Assembly (NCBI GenBank): GCA_011109175.1
Contig: RDEW01000021.1
Location: forward strand, 11,080 to 75,079
Length of the DNA stretch: 64,000 nucleotides
Source: Dicyema japonicum
Taxonomy: Eukaryota > Dicyemida > Rhombozoa > Dicyemidae
Direction of reading: 5' to 3'
This document shows, in pieces, positions 44,964-57,364 of the stretch. Positions within the stretch are counted from its first letter, which is position 1, and every line of letters begins with the position of its first letter. The notes beneath the pieces are model-generated. The model made no database searches. It was not told the DNA's origin and saw only the letters and a list, made by a program, of their open reading frames with translations. The translations under genes and the position numbers were made by a program.

Positions 44964-46834
44964 CTCATTTCTGTCTCGTTTGGTTATTAACATGGTTTTT
45001 CTCATTTTATTTGCATAATCGATTTATTCGATTTTAATTCTACGTGCCTAACATATTAGTGGTTTTTGACTATATTCACTGAAATAATGTGAAAGTACAC
45101 AAATGTTAAATCTTCATCAATCCAAAAAAACAGTGGACAGCACTGTTGTCTCTTGGTAAGGATGACTATTTATTCGACTTCCAAGATACCAAAAATGCTG
45201 TTAGGCTGTTCAATAAACTTCATGAGGCATGGTACTGCTGTTAGGCTGTTCAATTAACTTCATGAGAATTTTCAATTTGGTCAGTTTAGTTTATTTTCAA
45301 GTGGCAATTTCAATTTCCTCAAGTAGACTTGGCCTAGTGGTTAATCGGTCGGGGAGTTGAACCTAGCTGTCATCTCCCCAAAGTTAATATTGTCTCTTTC
45401 CTTTCGGATACATCATTGGATACGCAAATCTTCAGATGCGAGGAAGCATTGAGTACATCAATGTCACAATTAGGATCCCTCCTTCCCAAATTTGATGACT
45501 ATGGATAAGTCTGTATTGAGGCGGAACAATTATTAATTCCCAATCTTCTTAAGTGTACTTTTTGCTTGAAATCGATAATTAATGTAGGTTAAATATGCTA
45601 ATAATGTGGTTTTCAGTTTGACCAACCTAAAGGACAATGAACTTCACAGGAGTTATCTTTATTCGGAAACAGAAACAAAGAATTTAATGACAAATCATGC
45701 TTCAAGACAATGGGCATTGTTAACGGTGGTTATGAAAACACCCAGGAGCTGTGTGAACGATTCCCATTCGCTAGACACTACCAAACAAACAAAACACAGT
45801 GGACATTTTCTGTCTCTGAATGAGTCTTTGAAGAACACTGTCTTGTGAATCTTCAAATTTTAATATTAAAAAAACAACTTTTTCGTGGTTAAATGGTCTC
45901 TTCGACATAACTTTAATAAGTTCGTCCACCGATAAGAAGTTAGCAGTCATAACTGTCTCTGAATTAGTCTCTTCATATAAGAACACTGTCTTGTGAACTA
46001 ATTTAAGGTTTTTCAATCTTCAGAAAAGCTGTATTACGAACCCAACCCCATTATTTACCTGTTTACTTCAACCAACACCTTTTAGGAAGTCTTTAGTGGT
46101 TTGACCTATGCGAGCGAGCTCTCACATGAGTGTGAGTAACTTTGCACCCTAGAGGCTCCGAATAAATAGTACCGGCAGAATACTATCCTTTTTAAATTCC
46201 TCTTAGGTTTTGAACTTCTTGATGCAATTTTTGTTATAGGGTATTCACTAAACATTCCGTTTATTCTCCGTTTATCCCTAACGGTATTCACTAAACTTAT
46301 AAACTCTTTTCGGTCAACTGAGTCTTTCTTTCATTGCCTTCAACTCATTGCCACATGAATAACTCAAAATATATCAACAAGTGTTCTTTCATGGATCCCT
46401 GACATTCATACATAGTTCGAGGCAGGATTATACGCTTATTTGGTCATTAATTTGTGTTGCACTGGCATACAGGTAATCGGCCTCAGTAGGTGATTTAGGG
46501 TATCTATATAGGGTTACATTACATGGTCTCATTGTATAACCATTTGGGAATAACTCGTGAGTTGGGAGGTAGTCTCTTAGAATAGTACTCAAAGGTTCAT
46601 GGGAGAACTTGATATTTTTTGACTGGGAATATATTTCTTGGTTACTCTAATTATCCTTTAGTTACTCTGATAATATTGGGAATAGTCCCCTCACGAGTAA
46701 TGGCTATCTCCCACATGATGGCAATCTGATTCAAGTTCGACACAGTTTTTCATCCCCCTGTGCAATCGTTGATAGAAGAGTCCATGATTAAATTATACGT
46801 GCAATTTACCGTCTTAACCAATAACTAATATTCA
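44964..46834. other. unassigned stretch with possible exon
   Basis: Around 45670-45840 the plus strand has an open frame reading 'KSCFKTMGIVNGGYENTQEL' and 'CERFPFARHYQTNKTQWTF', then a stop. It looks protein-like but I could not join it to a start or a family. Another short open piece with 'KDDYLFDFQDTKNAVRLF' lies at 45125-45215, ending in the tandem repeat. No other features found. Confidence 0.3.
45196..45266 (+). repeat. 40-bp tandem duplication
   Basis: 'tgctgttaggctgttcaa' with 'aacttcatgag' occurs at 45196 and again 40 bp later at 45236, the second copy partial (about 31 bp). Sits in an otherwise unassigned region. Confidence 0.85.
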
Positions 46835-48895
46835 GGTGATCCCGGCATCTCTCAATAATCGGGCCATTTTTTCTCGATGCTCCGACCGTGATCCCACACA
46901 TTTTCTATACGGACGGAGGTCTTTTTCCCTTCCTCTTCTGAAATTGCCACCAGTTTCCTCTATGATAGACTCGAGTGCTCTGGGGGCAATTTTTTTATCT
47001 GTATATTTTTCCAGTAATTTTTTGCTCTTGACTGGATCTCTTGAATTTTTGTTAGGTTCGTTGCCGACAGGTTAGATCCCCACGCAGCAAATGCATAGCC
47101 TATTGTTGGCTCGACATACTGCTCGTAGAGGGTCCCGATACCTGGCAGATAAATTCCTCCACAGTTCCAAAGGAAAACTTTCACAAAATTGATCTTCTTT
47201 GCACAGGTTGATGTGATGGATTCCACATGGGCTGAAAAGCAGAGGAAAGTATCAAAAGTTACTCCCAGTATCTTCTGCGATTTCTTTTGTGGTATTGGCA
47301 CTCCATTTAACGTGACATCAATTGTTTGCGTTCCCATCTTTCTATTCTTAGTAAATAGAGTGACTGCTGACTTTCCGGAACATGAATTTAATCGATTTTT
47401 GCACAACCATCCAAATATGTTATTTAGTATTCCTTGTAGTCTTTACTTAGCATGTTCGACATTTACGTCTCTAGATGCGACAACTATGTCATCGGGATAA
47501 GAAAGTAGCATGACATTATTATTCATTGGTACGGGGAGATCACTCAAAAACAAATTAAAAAGGATTGGTGACAGAGGAGATCCTTGGGGTACACCATTGG
47601 GTAATGATCCCGATCTGGAACTCTTGTTTCCGAAGGACACTTTCCCTCGGCGTCCACTTACGAAATTTGCTAACCATAACTTTAATGTTTCATCAATTTT
47701 TGTCAAAAATATTTTTCTTATGAGGATCTTTCTTGGGACAGAGTCGAAAGCTTTTTGAATGGCGATCGTACATATGACCGATTTTTTTTGTTTTGGCTTG
47801 TTCTTGTGTCCTTCAGTTATAAACTTCATTAATGTTGTTAGGAAGGAGGTTGTTGATAATCCTTCCTTGAAGCCATGTTGGAATGTAGGTTGTGGGAGAG
47901 AAGGGCGAATAAGTTTTAGGACCAGTTTCTCCAGGATCCTCGACAAAACACATATAAGGGAAACTGGTCTGTAAGAGTCGGGATCGTTCTTCAGTCTTCC
48001 CGGTTTCAATATTGGACAAATTTTATGAATAGGCTTCGGTACAAAACGTGGCTCGCAATTCAGCTTCATTATCATTGAATGGTGGTCACTCCGGAGGTCA
48101 TAACGGACCGTCCAATTAATGATCGGGGAAAGACGAGGCGAGCAGATTGATAAGTCCGGAGATGTCACCATGTCCTTCGTGTTGTATGGTCCTAGTGTTC
48201 TTTTTCCGGTTGTTGATGATTATTAAGTTTTGCATTTGGGATAATAGCAGGTCTCTCCTGTTATCAGCGACCTGGTAGCGGAACCAAGAAGGGTGCTTTG
48301 CATTCAGGTTTCCACATAAAAGCAAGTTCTCCAGTTTGTCCAAGGTAGATAGGTCAAAGAAGAAATATTTCTTGCAGGAAGCAGGAGGAGGAACATAAAC
48401 ATTCCCAATTTCAATTTTTCCAATGGAAGTTATAACAGAGATTCCAATTATCTCCGTGTTCGAGTCTTCTATTAAGCTCTTGTAAGGAGAAAGGTTCTCG
48501 AGGTATTTTATTCCTTTTCTCGCAAGAGTCAGTAGACCCCCTCCTTGGCCAGATGGGCGGTCGGATCTTACTGTGTTGTATCCGTTAAAGAGAGGAGTAG
48601 GAATGTTATTTGAAAGCTTCGTTTCCTGAAGAAGGCAGATGTCTCTGTTCCTCTCCAAGAATAAGAAAAGTTCGGCAATCTTTCCTCTGCTTTGGATTGT
48701 TAACTTCTTTGGGCCTGGAGTTTGTTCCACATCTGCTGAGGTCAACAGTCTCAATCGATAGAATGTTCCAACAGTGAGAGAATGCCGTCCAGTAAGAAGT
48801 CCTCTAGTTGGTAGAGAGCAAATGGTTCTTTTTAGATATAGTTTAGGACTATATCCGACGCCACCAGAAACGGTGAACCACATGACGCACTCTAA
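46835..48895 (-). mobile_element. jockey-like non-LTR element (copy B), almost full length, catalytically dead
   Basis: Minus strand: endonuclease frame 48883-48116 ('CLLQETKLSNNIPTPLF', 'VRSDRPSGQGGGLLTLA'), RT frame 48171-47443 and C-terminal frame 47406-46960, overlapping through shifts. Substitutions hit catalytic sites: endonuclease 'GDLNA' is 'CGNLNAKHPSW', RT motif A 'DIQKAFD' is 'TIAIQKAFDSV', motif C 'YADD' is 'SYPDDIVVAS'. Motif B 'NGVPQGSPLSPILFNLF' is intact. The 3' end is at 'gggatcacctgaa' (about 46835). The 5' end matches copy A. Confidence 0.88.
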
Positions 48896-50148
48896 ATAAG
48901 AATGTATATGTTACATGGTTTTACGTTGTATAACCACATCCTATAAGGAAATAAGGCACAATAATGAAGACGAGGGGTGCATGGTTGAGTAGTTTCAAGT
49001 TAACCATATACGAACTGAGTGACATTTTCAAACCAATTGATATTATTTTGTACTTTAATATAATAAATCAATCATTATTGTTTTGATTAAATAAGTTTGA
49101 CATTAAAATAGTAATTTTGTCGCAAATCAATGAATGTTGTGATAAATGATTGTTCTAAGACAGTGATTGATTAGTCTTTCAAATATTAAATTTAAGAGTA
49201 TTCTTCTTCCATCACAGGTTGTGTGGGCTCAAAGGGAGAACACTGATCCAAGTAGAGGGTTCTGCTGGGACGTGTGGGGATCACACAGTCCTGGTAAGAT
49301 AAATTCACTCCTTAACCGGATTATGGCGACTTTCCTAAATGAATTTTTTGTAATTGGTCGCGTCTCTGATCAATCAAATACTCTGGTTACAATTTTTTAG
49401 AGTCTTTATGGTCACTTTGATTGATTCAGTGATCATCGACTTGTACTGTAAGGGATAAATGACAAAGTGTACAGAAAGAGATATGATTTATTTTTTTCTT
49501 ATTTTTTGAATCCTTAAATTTATTTTACTCTGTCTTTTGGGACTAAGAATTTATGGGGGGGGAAATTCACCCCCAAAACCACACTTACCATAGTTAAATC
49601 TATTCCTGAAATCCAGTTAAGAAGAGGATTGAGGATTTTAATAAATGAAAATCTCCAGCAATGTAACAGTGAGGAATATGAGGTTGGCTATGAAACTACT
49701 GTTTTGTATCAACCAACTAGGACCATTAAAAGATGGTTCATTTTAGTTTTTAAATTGTTAATGATATTGCTCATATGATGAGGTGGGAACCTACACAAGA
49801 CCGTAAGGTGATCCCGTACTCTTCACCCTCCCTGAATTTCCACTAAATCTATATTGTCTCGTAACAGTTGCACGTGGGTTAACTGAGGGAATGAACCCAA
49901 ACTAAAATCAATCTGCCATTGTCTTTAATTATGAGACAATTAAGAAAACTGAATAATGCGACTAGAACATATGTGGTGGTTCTCATTAAAGAGGATATTT
50001 GGAGTAAGTCGAGTTGCAAGAAAGAGAAGTATTTTCTGCAAATATGTCCCAAAAACAAAAATGTAAAAATAAATTTTCTATAATTTTATGTTAGTTATAT
50101 TTATAAGGCTTTGTTATATTTTTCACAGCCAAGTCAAAATATATTCAT
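48896..50148. other. mostly unassigned spacer
   Basis: Apart from the fragment at 49210-49310, no coding or RNA signal is supported. AT-rich, with a G7 run at about 49555-49561. Confidence 0.4.
49210..49310 (+). mobile_element. non-LTR 3' terminal fragment
   Basis: The plus strand reads 'GCVGSKGEH', then a stop and a frame ending 'VGITQSW', matching the 'CVGSRGQHRAKMRALI..GIT' end of the jockey-like copies, with the common 'ggggatcacac' terminus at 49270-49282. Only the last ~35 codons remain. Confidence 0.6.
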
Positions 50149-51715
50149 TTAGGTCGACGAAAGGTTCACTTCTGATAGCTCATGATGCAAGTAAGCCAAG
50201 GCATTTGAAGATTCCATCACGTGGATTCCGTTCATAGCTCTGATTTTAATTACTTGCAAATCATTAATGAGATTTATAAACATTGTCCTCGCCTGGAATC
50301 TGCTGTAGTTTGACTGCAGATACAAAGATAGGAGATATGTGTAGTGTTCCTGTGTTTTTACTACGAGACTCTAAAGGTTAGTCTCCCCCTAACCACGTTG
50401 TTCAAGTCCTCTCTTTCTGGCGAAAATATGGCGATCAAAATAATCAGCTGTAGAGTCTTGAGGTCCCCAGCTGAATGCTCGGTCAACTCCTTAGTAGCAT
50501 TACACTGCTGGATTAGCTGCTCTATTCCATAGATCGACTCCTCGTGGTAGAAAATGGGGGGAATTGTTGATTCATTTTCATTAACCTCGTGGACATCCGA
50601 CACAATGCTCATTCTGATAGTCAAAAGTACGATTATTGACGACTAAATAAACGGAAACCCTTACTTTTAGTAAAGTTAGTCTGTCCTCCTGACACAAATT
50701 CCGGTACTCTTCGAAATGTCCTATGAAGTGTGCAAATTGGCGAGTTTTTGTGGATACATTGTCCGTATTAGTGAAGACCCTACCATTGCTTTTTGACAAA
50801 AAACCTGAAAAAGATATAATTGATGTTTTCTATCATCTGGTTGGCTTCCTCTGAGAGGCACATTTTGGGGGTTGTGTCGAATATACCTCCATTATTCGAA
50901 ATGGCTGGGAGTTGAGGAGAAAATTTAATGATTAAGTGACTTGCAAAGTCCTCTGATGACTTGAGATAGTCCCCTTCGAATTCTTCAGTAAACACGAAAT
51001 CATAGAATCCACTGTCTTTGTGTATTTTCGCCACGGGATAGCAATGAGAATAAACGGGTAATCCAGTTGGGGGATGAAAGTAGGCAGAAGACATGTCCAA
51101 AGAGAAGCTTCCCTTATGCATTTGGGGAGGAACTCCTGTTGGAAATGAATGATGTCTTTGAATGGCGGATATCATTGAATGATTGTTAGGAATGTGGTAA
51201 ATTTGGTCGTTGACCTTTCCGTAGTTATAAATGTAGGAAGGTGGAGTTCTTTCGAATCTACTAACTCGAGGACTGAAAATATTAGATCCGCCCTGAGAGC
51301 TCTCGTCGTTCTTTTCCCGTGAGGTTTTTCGTTTGTGCTCGATTTTTACGCGTCTTTTCTGCAGCTGATCTTCAGCTACGAACATTAGAGAATAAATATT
51401 ACTGAGAATCCACTGTTTCTTCATCCCCACGTTTATGCATTTGTTCAGTCGACAAGCTGGACAGAACTTCCGAGTAAATGGAGTGAGAGCACATTCCCCC
51501 GTGAAGGCACAACGCATATTCTCAAATAAGACATCAATTACCTTCTTTCTGAGAGCGTTTCTTCTGAAAAATGCCTTGCAAGACTCGCACGTGACTGCAT
51601 TGAAGTTATATCCAAGCGCCTTATCCCCACAAATTGCACAGATGTACTGAAAGTGATGTCCCTTTGGTTTACTTCTGCGCTTGTGGTGTTCCGTTTTTTC
51701 GTTAAGTGAAATCCC
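50149..51715 (-). CDS. nuclear receptor (DAF-12/HR96-like, NR1J-type P-box)
   Basis: Minus strand. The DNA-binding domain starts in the exon ending at 51715: 'CAICGDKALGYNFNAVTCES' with P-box 'CESCKAFFRR', second zinc finger 'CAFTGECALTPFTRKFCPAC' and 'CRLNKCINVGMKKQWIL'. The 'ESCKAFFRR' P-box is typical of the HR96/DAF-12 group. Introns 51521-51541 (21 nt), 51376-51402 (27), 50780-50804 (25), 50643-50664 (22) and 50371-50393 (23) keep one frame of 482 codons to TAA 50149. A ~180-residue hinge precedes a ligand-binding domain: 'RQFAHFIGHFEEYRNLCQED' (helix 3-4), 'LIILIAIFSPEREDLNN' (helix 8-9), and 'LSLYLQSNYSRFQARTMFIN' (helix 10). Acts as a DNA-binding, probably ligand-regulated transcription factor. 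The first exon(s) and start codon upstream of 51715 are not resolved. The intron there may use the acceptor at 51716-51717. Confidence 0.9.
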
Positions 51716-51745
51716 CTAAAATATTAAGTTTGGTAGCCAAGTAAC

Positions 51746-54700
51746 TAATGCGATTGTTTGCGGTAACTCAACCAAAAAACTAACATCGACAAAACAGCAG
51801 GAGTACCTAACTTAAAGACTGCACATAAAATATGCCGGAGAATTGTGGTTCAATCAGTAAATTGTCAGATCCTTATCTAACCACGTTTAATCTAACATGA
51901 ATACGAATGATCGATCATGTAAAACAGCCATCGGTTGTGTTCGTGATAAAAGCATGCAAATATATTGGGAGTGAATGTAGTAAAGGTTACCTCAAACTCC
52001 GACGAATCAATCGGATCCTCTCTTATCATTTTGCTGGAATTCATTTCATTGGTTTTTCCAGACGACCTACATTAATAAGCGATAAGAAAATATCAACAAA
52101 ATATTCTAAAGCAGCAAAGAACATGAAATGGTCGATATATAATTAGCGAGTTGCCTAATAACGAGGGAAATGATCGTAAAAAATAAAATAATAAAACAAG
52201 AATGAGCATGCAAACAGAAAATATGACAAATGTTAATTTTCTGATAAATGGGACCATTAAAAGTCTACAGATAAAGACACGTGCATTAAACCAGTAAACA
52301 GCCTACAACTCCCAAATAGCAGCGCGAGTACAATTCTATATAATTCCCGAGGTCTCGCACAAAATCCATATTCGCTTTTTGTGCCAATAAAAAAGCAATG
52401 AATAATAAGTATTGTGTGACAAATATTGACAAATCCATTAAATATATTGACTCTGCCAAAATTCGCAGAAAATACAAAACTTACTTAAATATTGTCCCCC
52501 CGAAACTTTGCGCTTTTATATTCCTATCGACCGCCACCTGTCACGCTAGCATTCACTTTGATTTTTTAAATTACAAATCATGACACTTCGCTTAATGAGG
52601 TAAAAAACGAGTAAGCAAATCTCCCCAAATTACTCAGCCTCGCCAAAGTAACCCCGAGTTGGTAATCAAAACAAAACTGATAGGACTTGGCATGTGAAGG
52701 GTGTATCTTATCGCCAAATGAACTCTTATTCTTACGCAAAAAAGTGGAAGTACAAAATGTAAGCAGTAATTGTCGGGAGTTTAATTTCAAAGTAAAAATA
52801 GGCAAACTGAGTTTTCAGTAAATATTTATATTCGCGGTTTTACAGCTCCCTTGCAAATTGATTGAGTCTGTGACCCGACATAATTTATACTTTTGATCGA
52901 CATTCATATTTTTTGTGATAAAGCGTATCATATTCACTTTAATAGTACCAACGTGCACTTTTGTGGATTATTTCTTTACAAATGACCTCACATTCACAAT
53001 TGTTATGCCACAGATTCGGTTTTGAAAATTTACTCGACCTTCGGTATTTTGCCATCTCAAATAATTTTATTCACTGAATATTCAGTCATATTTATTTACT
53101 GTCATGTCTCCTAGTAACTCTCGAATAGCTATTCTTCTAAACAATTCGTTTATAAAATTAAAGTCAACTCAAAATATTTACTCAAATTTGTTAAATCCGT
53201 CAGAATTTGTTGATGGAAAACAAATCATTCTGCGGTAATAAGACTGGCGATTTGATGTCTGGAAAGTGCATGATATTATATTTGTGGTTGCTTCTTTACG
53301 CAGTTACAAATGACCTTTTCAAGTTTCACAAAGAAAATTAGATTTTGTTGGTTCTTAAGGGAGTACCATTATGAGTAATTTATGGTGGTAGGGGGAACTA
53401 ACACGACGATTCTTGCCTTTCCCACACGACTGAAGGGGTGGAAGTTCTTCATTTTCGCTGGTTCTGGGTATACTTTTGTGGTTCTAGAAGTCTTCCTTTT
53501 CCGTGACCGTGGAGTCGGAGATAATTATTTGAATGTTTAAATAAAAAATAATAAAAATGAGTTTTAAAAAATCATTATATTCCTCGTTAATGACGCTGAA
53601 ATAGAAATCAAGGCTTCCTTAGGGCCGTGAATCTGTAAGGATTCATAAATAACAGCTATTCGGGCGACATCAGCATATTTCATGAAAGATGTTTTTGTGG
53701 AAGACTATTATGTTGTCAAAGTTGATTAGTTTTAAATGTTGTTTATTTAAATAGGATTTAGTTAAAATGGGGGGTACTAACTGATTTCGTTTTCAGTCGA
53801 TCCCCTGAGATGTTTGGAACCTCGGCCATAGTACAACGATTTGCAGAAACATGAAGGATTAAGTACAGAACGCTATAATGACACTCCAAGAACGTGAGGG
53901 GGTTAACTCTTGCAAGAGGGTGACTCAATCCGCTCTGAGTGTCTGCATATTGAAAAGTCGAATAACATTGCCATCACTGATCTCAATATGAAAGGATTAT
54001 GTGTATTATTTGACTTGGAATTCTTAAAATTATAGTAAAGTCACGATATCCGCCAACGAAGATAACGTTGGAGTAGTTTTCTGTCTTTCAAAATTCCAAA
54101 TGCATCCCTTAAACCACAAATGGAACTCATTATAAGCGGACTCGAAGTCACTTGAAACTGTCATTTACATTATCTGTCCTTCGATTGGTGGCCTACACGT
54201 GATACTGGAATGAGATAATAATTACTAGAGACATTTGCATTGTTGACTTTAGCATCCTCTTGTCAATAAGGTTTGCTTTTTTCGATTTTGTTCCTTTAAA
54301 TTGGAAAACTCGATTAAACTGGATAATTGGCGATTTTAACGATATTTTGAATTGAGTGAGTGATCAAAGAATACAGAAAATCAGTTATTAGAGTACTTTT
54401 CTATTATGGATTTTTCAAAATGTCTCCAACTATGCTGCACGAGTCGATTCCCTTTAACTACTTGCCCAAAGGTTTTTTCACTGCCTATGTTCCTCCTTTT
54501 TTCTCGTTCTATTAGAGTGGCATCGTGTCATTCAGCTGTCTCAGCATATTCTCAGTGCCAATGTGACATGACCATTATCTCTACTTTATTCCATTGAAGG
54601 GGTCACTACAGCTGCAAGGACTGGACGTTTTCTTCCCTTTCACTGGTTGAGTGTGATATTGGAGGGTCTCTGTTTCTCTGACTGTGAGAACTGGGTAAAT

Positions 54701-55030
54701 TAACCGGAATCACATAATTAGTTAATTTAACACCTTTTTGATGCTCTTTGGGGATTAGCAATAATTAAGGTTGGAACACTATTAATTGGATATTAATGGT
54801 TTTCCCACCAACTGACAAATTTATCCAACTTCCACTCAACATTTTTAATAAAGTTATTGAGACTCCAGACTCACTAAGGAATGATTCTTTAGTGAGGATA
54901 TTTTTATTTTTTGTAAAAAATAATCAATGTGAGCCAATTATAGCTCCCAAAGCAGAAGTTTTCAAGCTCTGTCTGGATTACCCCCTTTCGAGGGCTTTGT
55001 CAGAGCAAAATGGCCGGACAGTTTATCTCA
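51746..55030. other. long unassigned spacer
   Basis: No gene I can support. Possible short exons near 53555-53727 (a frame ending 'KDVFVEDYYVVKVD') could not be joined. Near 54325 'IIGDFNDIL' hints at an endonuclease scrap of a non-LTR element. Could hold the 5' exons and promoter of the nuclear receptor. Confidence 0.35.
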
Positions 55031-55034
55031 CGTG

Positions 55035-55115
55035 AGCATACACAGAGTGCTTGAGATCCCGGGAGGAACACCGAACGAAGATGAGATGTTTATTGGGAGA
55101 AGCGGGGATCACACA
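55035..55115 (+). mobile_element. non-LTR 3' terminal fragment
   Basis: The plus strand reads 'CLRSREEHRTKMRCLLGEAG' then 'ITQ' and a stop, the conserved end of the jockey-like family, with 'ggggatcacac' at 55105-55115. Isolated scrap. Confidence 0.65.
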
Positions 55116-55608
55116 ATGATCGTGTCTTTCTTTAAAGTGATTCTTGGTTCTCTAACACACAAATTATGCATTCTAAAAGTATTGTTAGTTCTTCCAATTT
55201 TTTGGGGGGACCAGATTCTAACAGTAAGTCCTTCAACACAAAATAAGTGTAAACTAGCAATAATATCAGCTTCAACACCGGAGCATTGGTTTAGTCGATG
55301 CTTCCTTGTTCAATACATCGAGTCTCCAAAGTCTCAGATTAAGTAAAACGAGGGCTTTCATCCACTATGGAGCACGCCACCTCCCTAGACAAATGGTCTT
55401 GTTAGACACTAGTCTTAAAAAATTGTAATTCAGAGTAATAAACATTTGTTAGTAAAATGAGTAATTATCATCAAGTGACCTCAGTTCTATGAATCTATCT
55501 CACGACGTCATAAATTTTAAAATCTATTCCAAATCAAATACGCAAATTTGTAAAAATTTGAGTGACGACATGAAACAATATAAAATGGACACCATGATCT
55601 CGTAGAAA

Positions 55609-56043
55609 ATGGAATCCACTGAAACTACCAAAAAGTGAACAAATTTAATAATTCGAGATCTTATAGTCCCAAAATATACAGGCAGTCCTCATTCGAGGAA
55701 TACAGCGAGATAACTAAGAATATTGAGAGGCAAAATAGCGGGGAAAGTGTTGCCTTTATAACCAAATTGATTGAGGAATCCGAGGAGGTTAGAAATATTA
55801 ATAGTTAAGGACGTTGAGAGGAGCAAGAATGTCATAAAGAAGGATTTGATGACAGAATACTCACGTAAGGGACATTGGAGGCATTCCGTTTATTCCTGCA
55901 ATATTTGCAACACAATTTTCAGCTCACTGGCGATCTGCATTCTCCACATAACAGAGCATTGCAAGGACAATACATTTCCTGATGAAGTCTCGAATTTGCC
56001 GGATATTATCATTAAAATTAATGATAATTTTAATTTAGAATGA
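55609..56043 (+). CDS. small zinc-finger protein (129 aa)
   Basis: ATG 55609 to TGA 56041. Introns 55635-55657 (23 nt, gtgaac..ttcgag) and 55788-55809 (22 nt, gttaga..gttaag) give a frame of exactly 130 codons. The N-terminal half is acidic/charged ('SSFEEYSEITKNIERQ', 'LIEESEED'). The C-terminal half has one C2H2/U1-like finger 'CNICNTIFSSLAICILHITE' + 'HC' (C-x2-C-x12-H-x3-H). Lies 62 bp upstream of the ZNF830 homologue on the same strand. The close spacing suggests compact organisation or a shared promoter region. No family name is justified. Confidence 0.65.
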
Positions 56044-56105
56044 TTAATTTAATTAATCTTAAATAAAATTATTTAAATTTTAATTCTTGTGCGCACGTTA
56101 ACGAG

Positions 56106-56945
56106 ATGACTTCAAAGGTCACTCAAGAAGAGCTAAGGCGATTAATGAAAAAGTCCAAACCGCAGCACATAATTTCCTCTCCTTATATTAAGTAGATCCT
56201 TTAGCTACATTTCACAGATACAATTCATTCGGAAAAATGACATGTTTGGTTTGTAATTGTCAAATAAAAAGCGACATTATCTGGGGAGTGCATTCTAAAA
56301 CAGAAGAACACTTAAAAGTAATCCTTCACTTGCATTATTCTAGAAAGTCTCCTTGTTTTTGTCCTCTTCGGGAAATAACAATAATAATACTACTTCTATA
56401 AACTCCCAAAATGAGCATGAAAACGCTCAGAAACGGTCTCGTGAAAAAACTGAGGATTTTCCTGACCCAAAAATGCAGAAATTTAACGAAGAAATGTAAA
56501 TTATTGATTCGTGATTATCTAGGGTGGTTGAAGGCGGGAGTTCCGAGCCGATCATCCTCCAGGAAGTACCCAAGGACTTTTTCGACAGTGGTTTCCAAGT
56601 GGAAGTCAAGACGAAGAAGAAATCGAATATTGATGAGGAAATACGGAAATTTGACGAAGAGATGAGACGGGCCCCGATGACTACTGAGGAGACCTTCGAA
56701 CCCCCAACGGTTGGACGTACCCTCGAAGAGATTGACTACGAAATGTAGAATGGGAGCCGTATTTTAGGGATGAATGGCAAAAGTGCGAGGAATTGAGGAT
56801 TAGACAGGAGAAGGCTTTTGCTGAGCACATGGAGGAGGACGGGGAGGATGTTGGGAGATGTAATAGTCATTGGCGTGACTTCAACTCAACTGATAGTGAT
56901 GATGTATTGGATTGCTTTCTTAAGTCAAACCCGTTTTTTAAATAA
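56106..56945 (+). CDS. ZNF830: ZNF830 (CCDC16) homologue
   Basis: ATG 56106 to TAA 56943. Introns 56192-56217 (26 nt), 56318-56343 (26), 56496-56522 (27) and 56745-56767 (23) leave exactly 245 aa. The N-terminus 'SKVTQEELRRLMKKSK' matches the family's 'NQEELRRLMKEKQ'. It is followed by 'SPYIKYNSFGKMTCLVCN' and a U1-like zinc finger (C-x2-C ... H-x6-H, 'HSKTEEHLK'). The middle has 'VPKDFFDSG' (family 'LPEDFFDS'), then an acidic coiled-coil C-terminus 'RTLEEIDYEMDEWQKCEEL' equivalent to 'EIDEQMECWRRVE'. In vertebrates ZNF830 is a nuclear protein of spliceosome-associated complexes with roles in DNA repair and early development. Shorter than the human protein (about 370 aa). Confidence 0.9.
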
Positions 56946-57364
56946 TTTGTGTGTGTTTTTGGTGATATTAATGTACACGTGGTTGTCTGAGTCAGTTGGC
57001 TCAGAGATTTTTGATATTTTAAACGTTATCTTCGTGTTCGATTCCCTCCAATAGACTCTTGGGCCAAGGGTTTCTCGTTATTCGTCTTAATTTTCTCATT
57101 ATAGTGGCGTAGTTTGGTCCACTTGTATACCATTTGCTCTCTTTCACTTCATTGGATCATTCCTTGGAAGGGTCCCTCACTGTGCTGGTGGATGTTCTTT
57201 TCCTGCAGCCGTGAGAACTGGATATAATTGATTGTTTTTTATTGTCCAATTTTGTATTCGGGGTGAGGGGTTGATGAGTAACTTGGCACTGAGAGGATTC
57301 AAAGATATGGAGAAAGCAAATTATTATTAAAACCAAAAATCACCGACAAATTGAATAACTACAT

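Noticed and set aside
51435-51650. Plus-strand 71-codon frame
   Set aside because: Antisense to the nuclear receptor DNA-binding domain.
53555-53727. Possible host gene ending '..KDVFVEDYYVVKVD'
   Set aside because: No combination of GT..AG segments of 20-30 nt joined the open pieces in one frame.
57120-57260. Apparent 5' end of another jockey-like element on the plus strand ('ccatttgctctct' shared with copy B)
   Set aside because: The similarity is short and no endonuclease coding follows before the inverted fragment at 57365.
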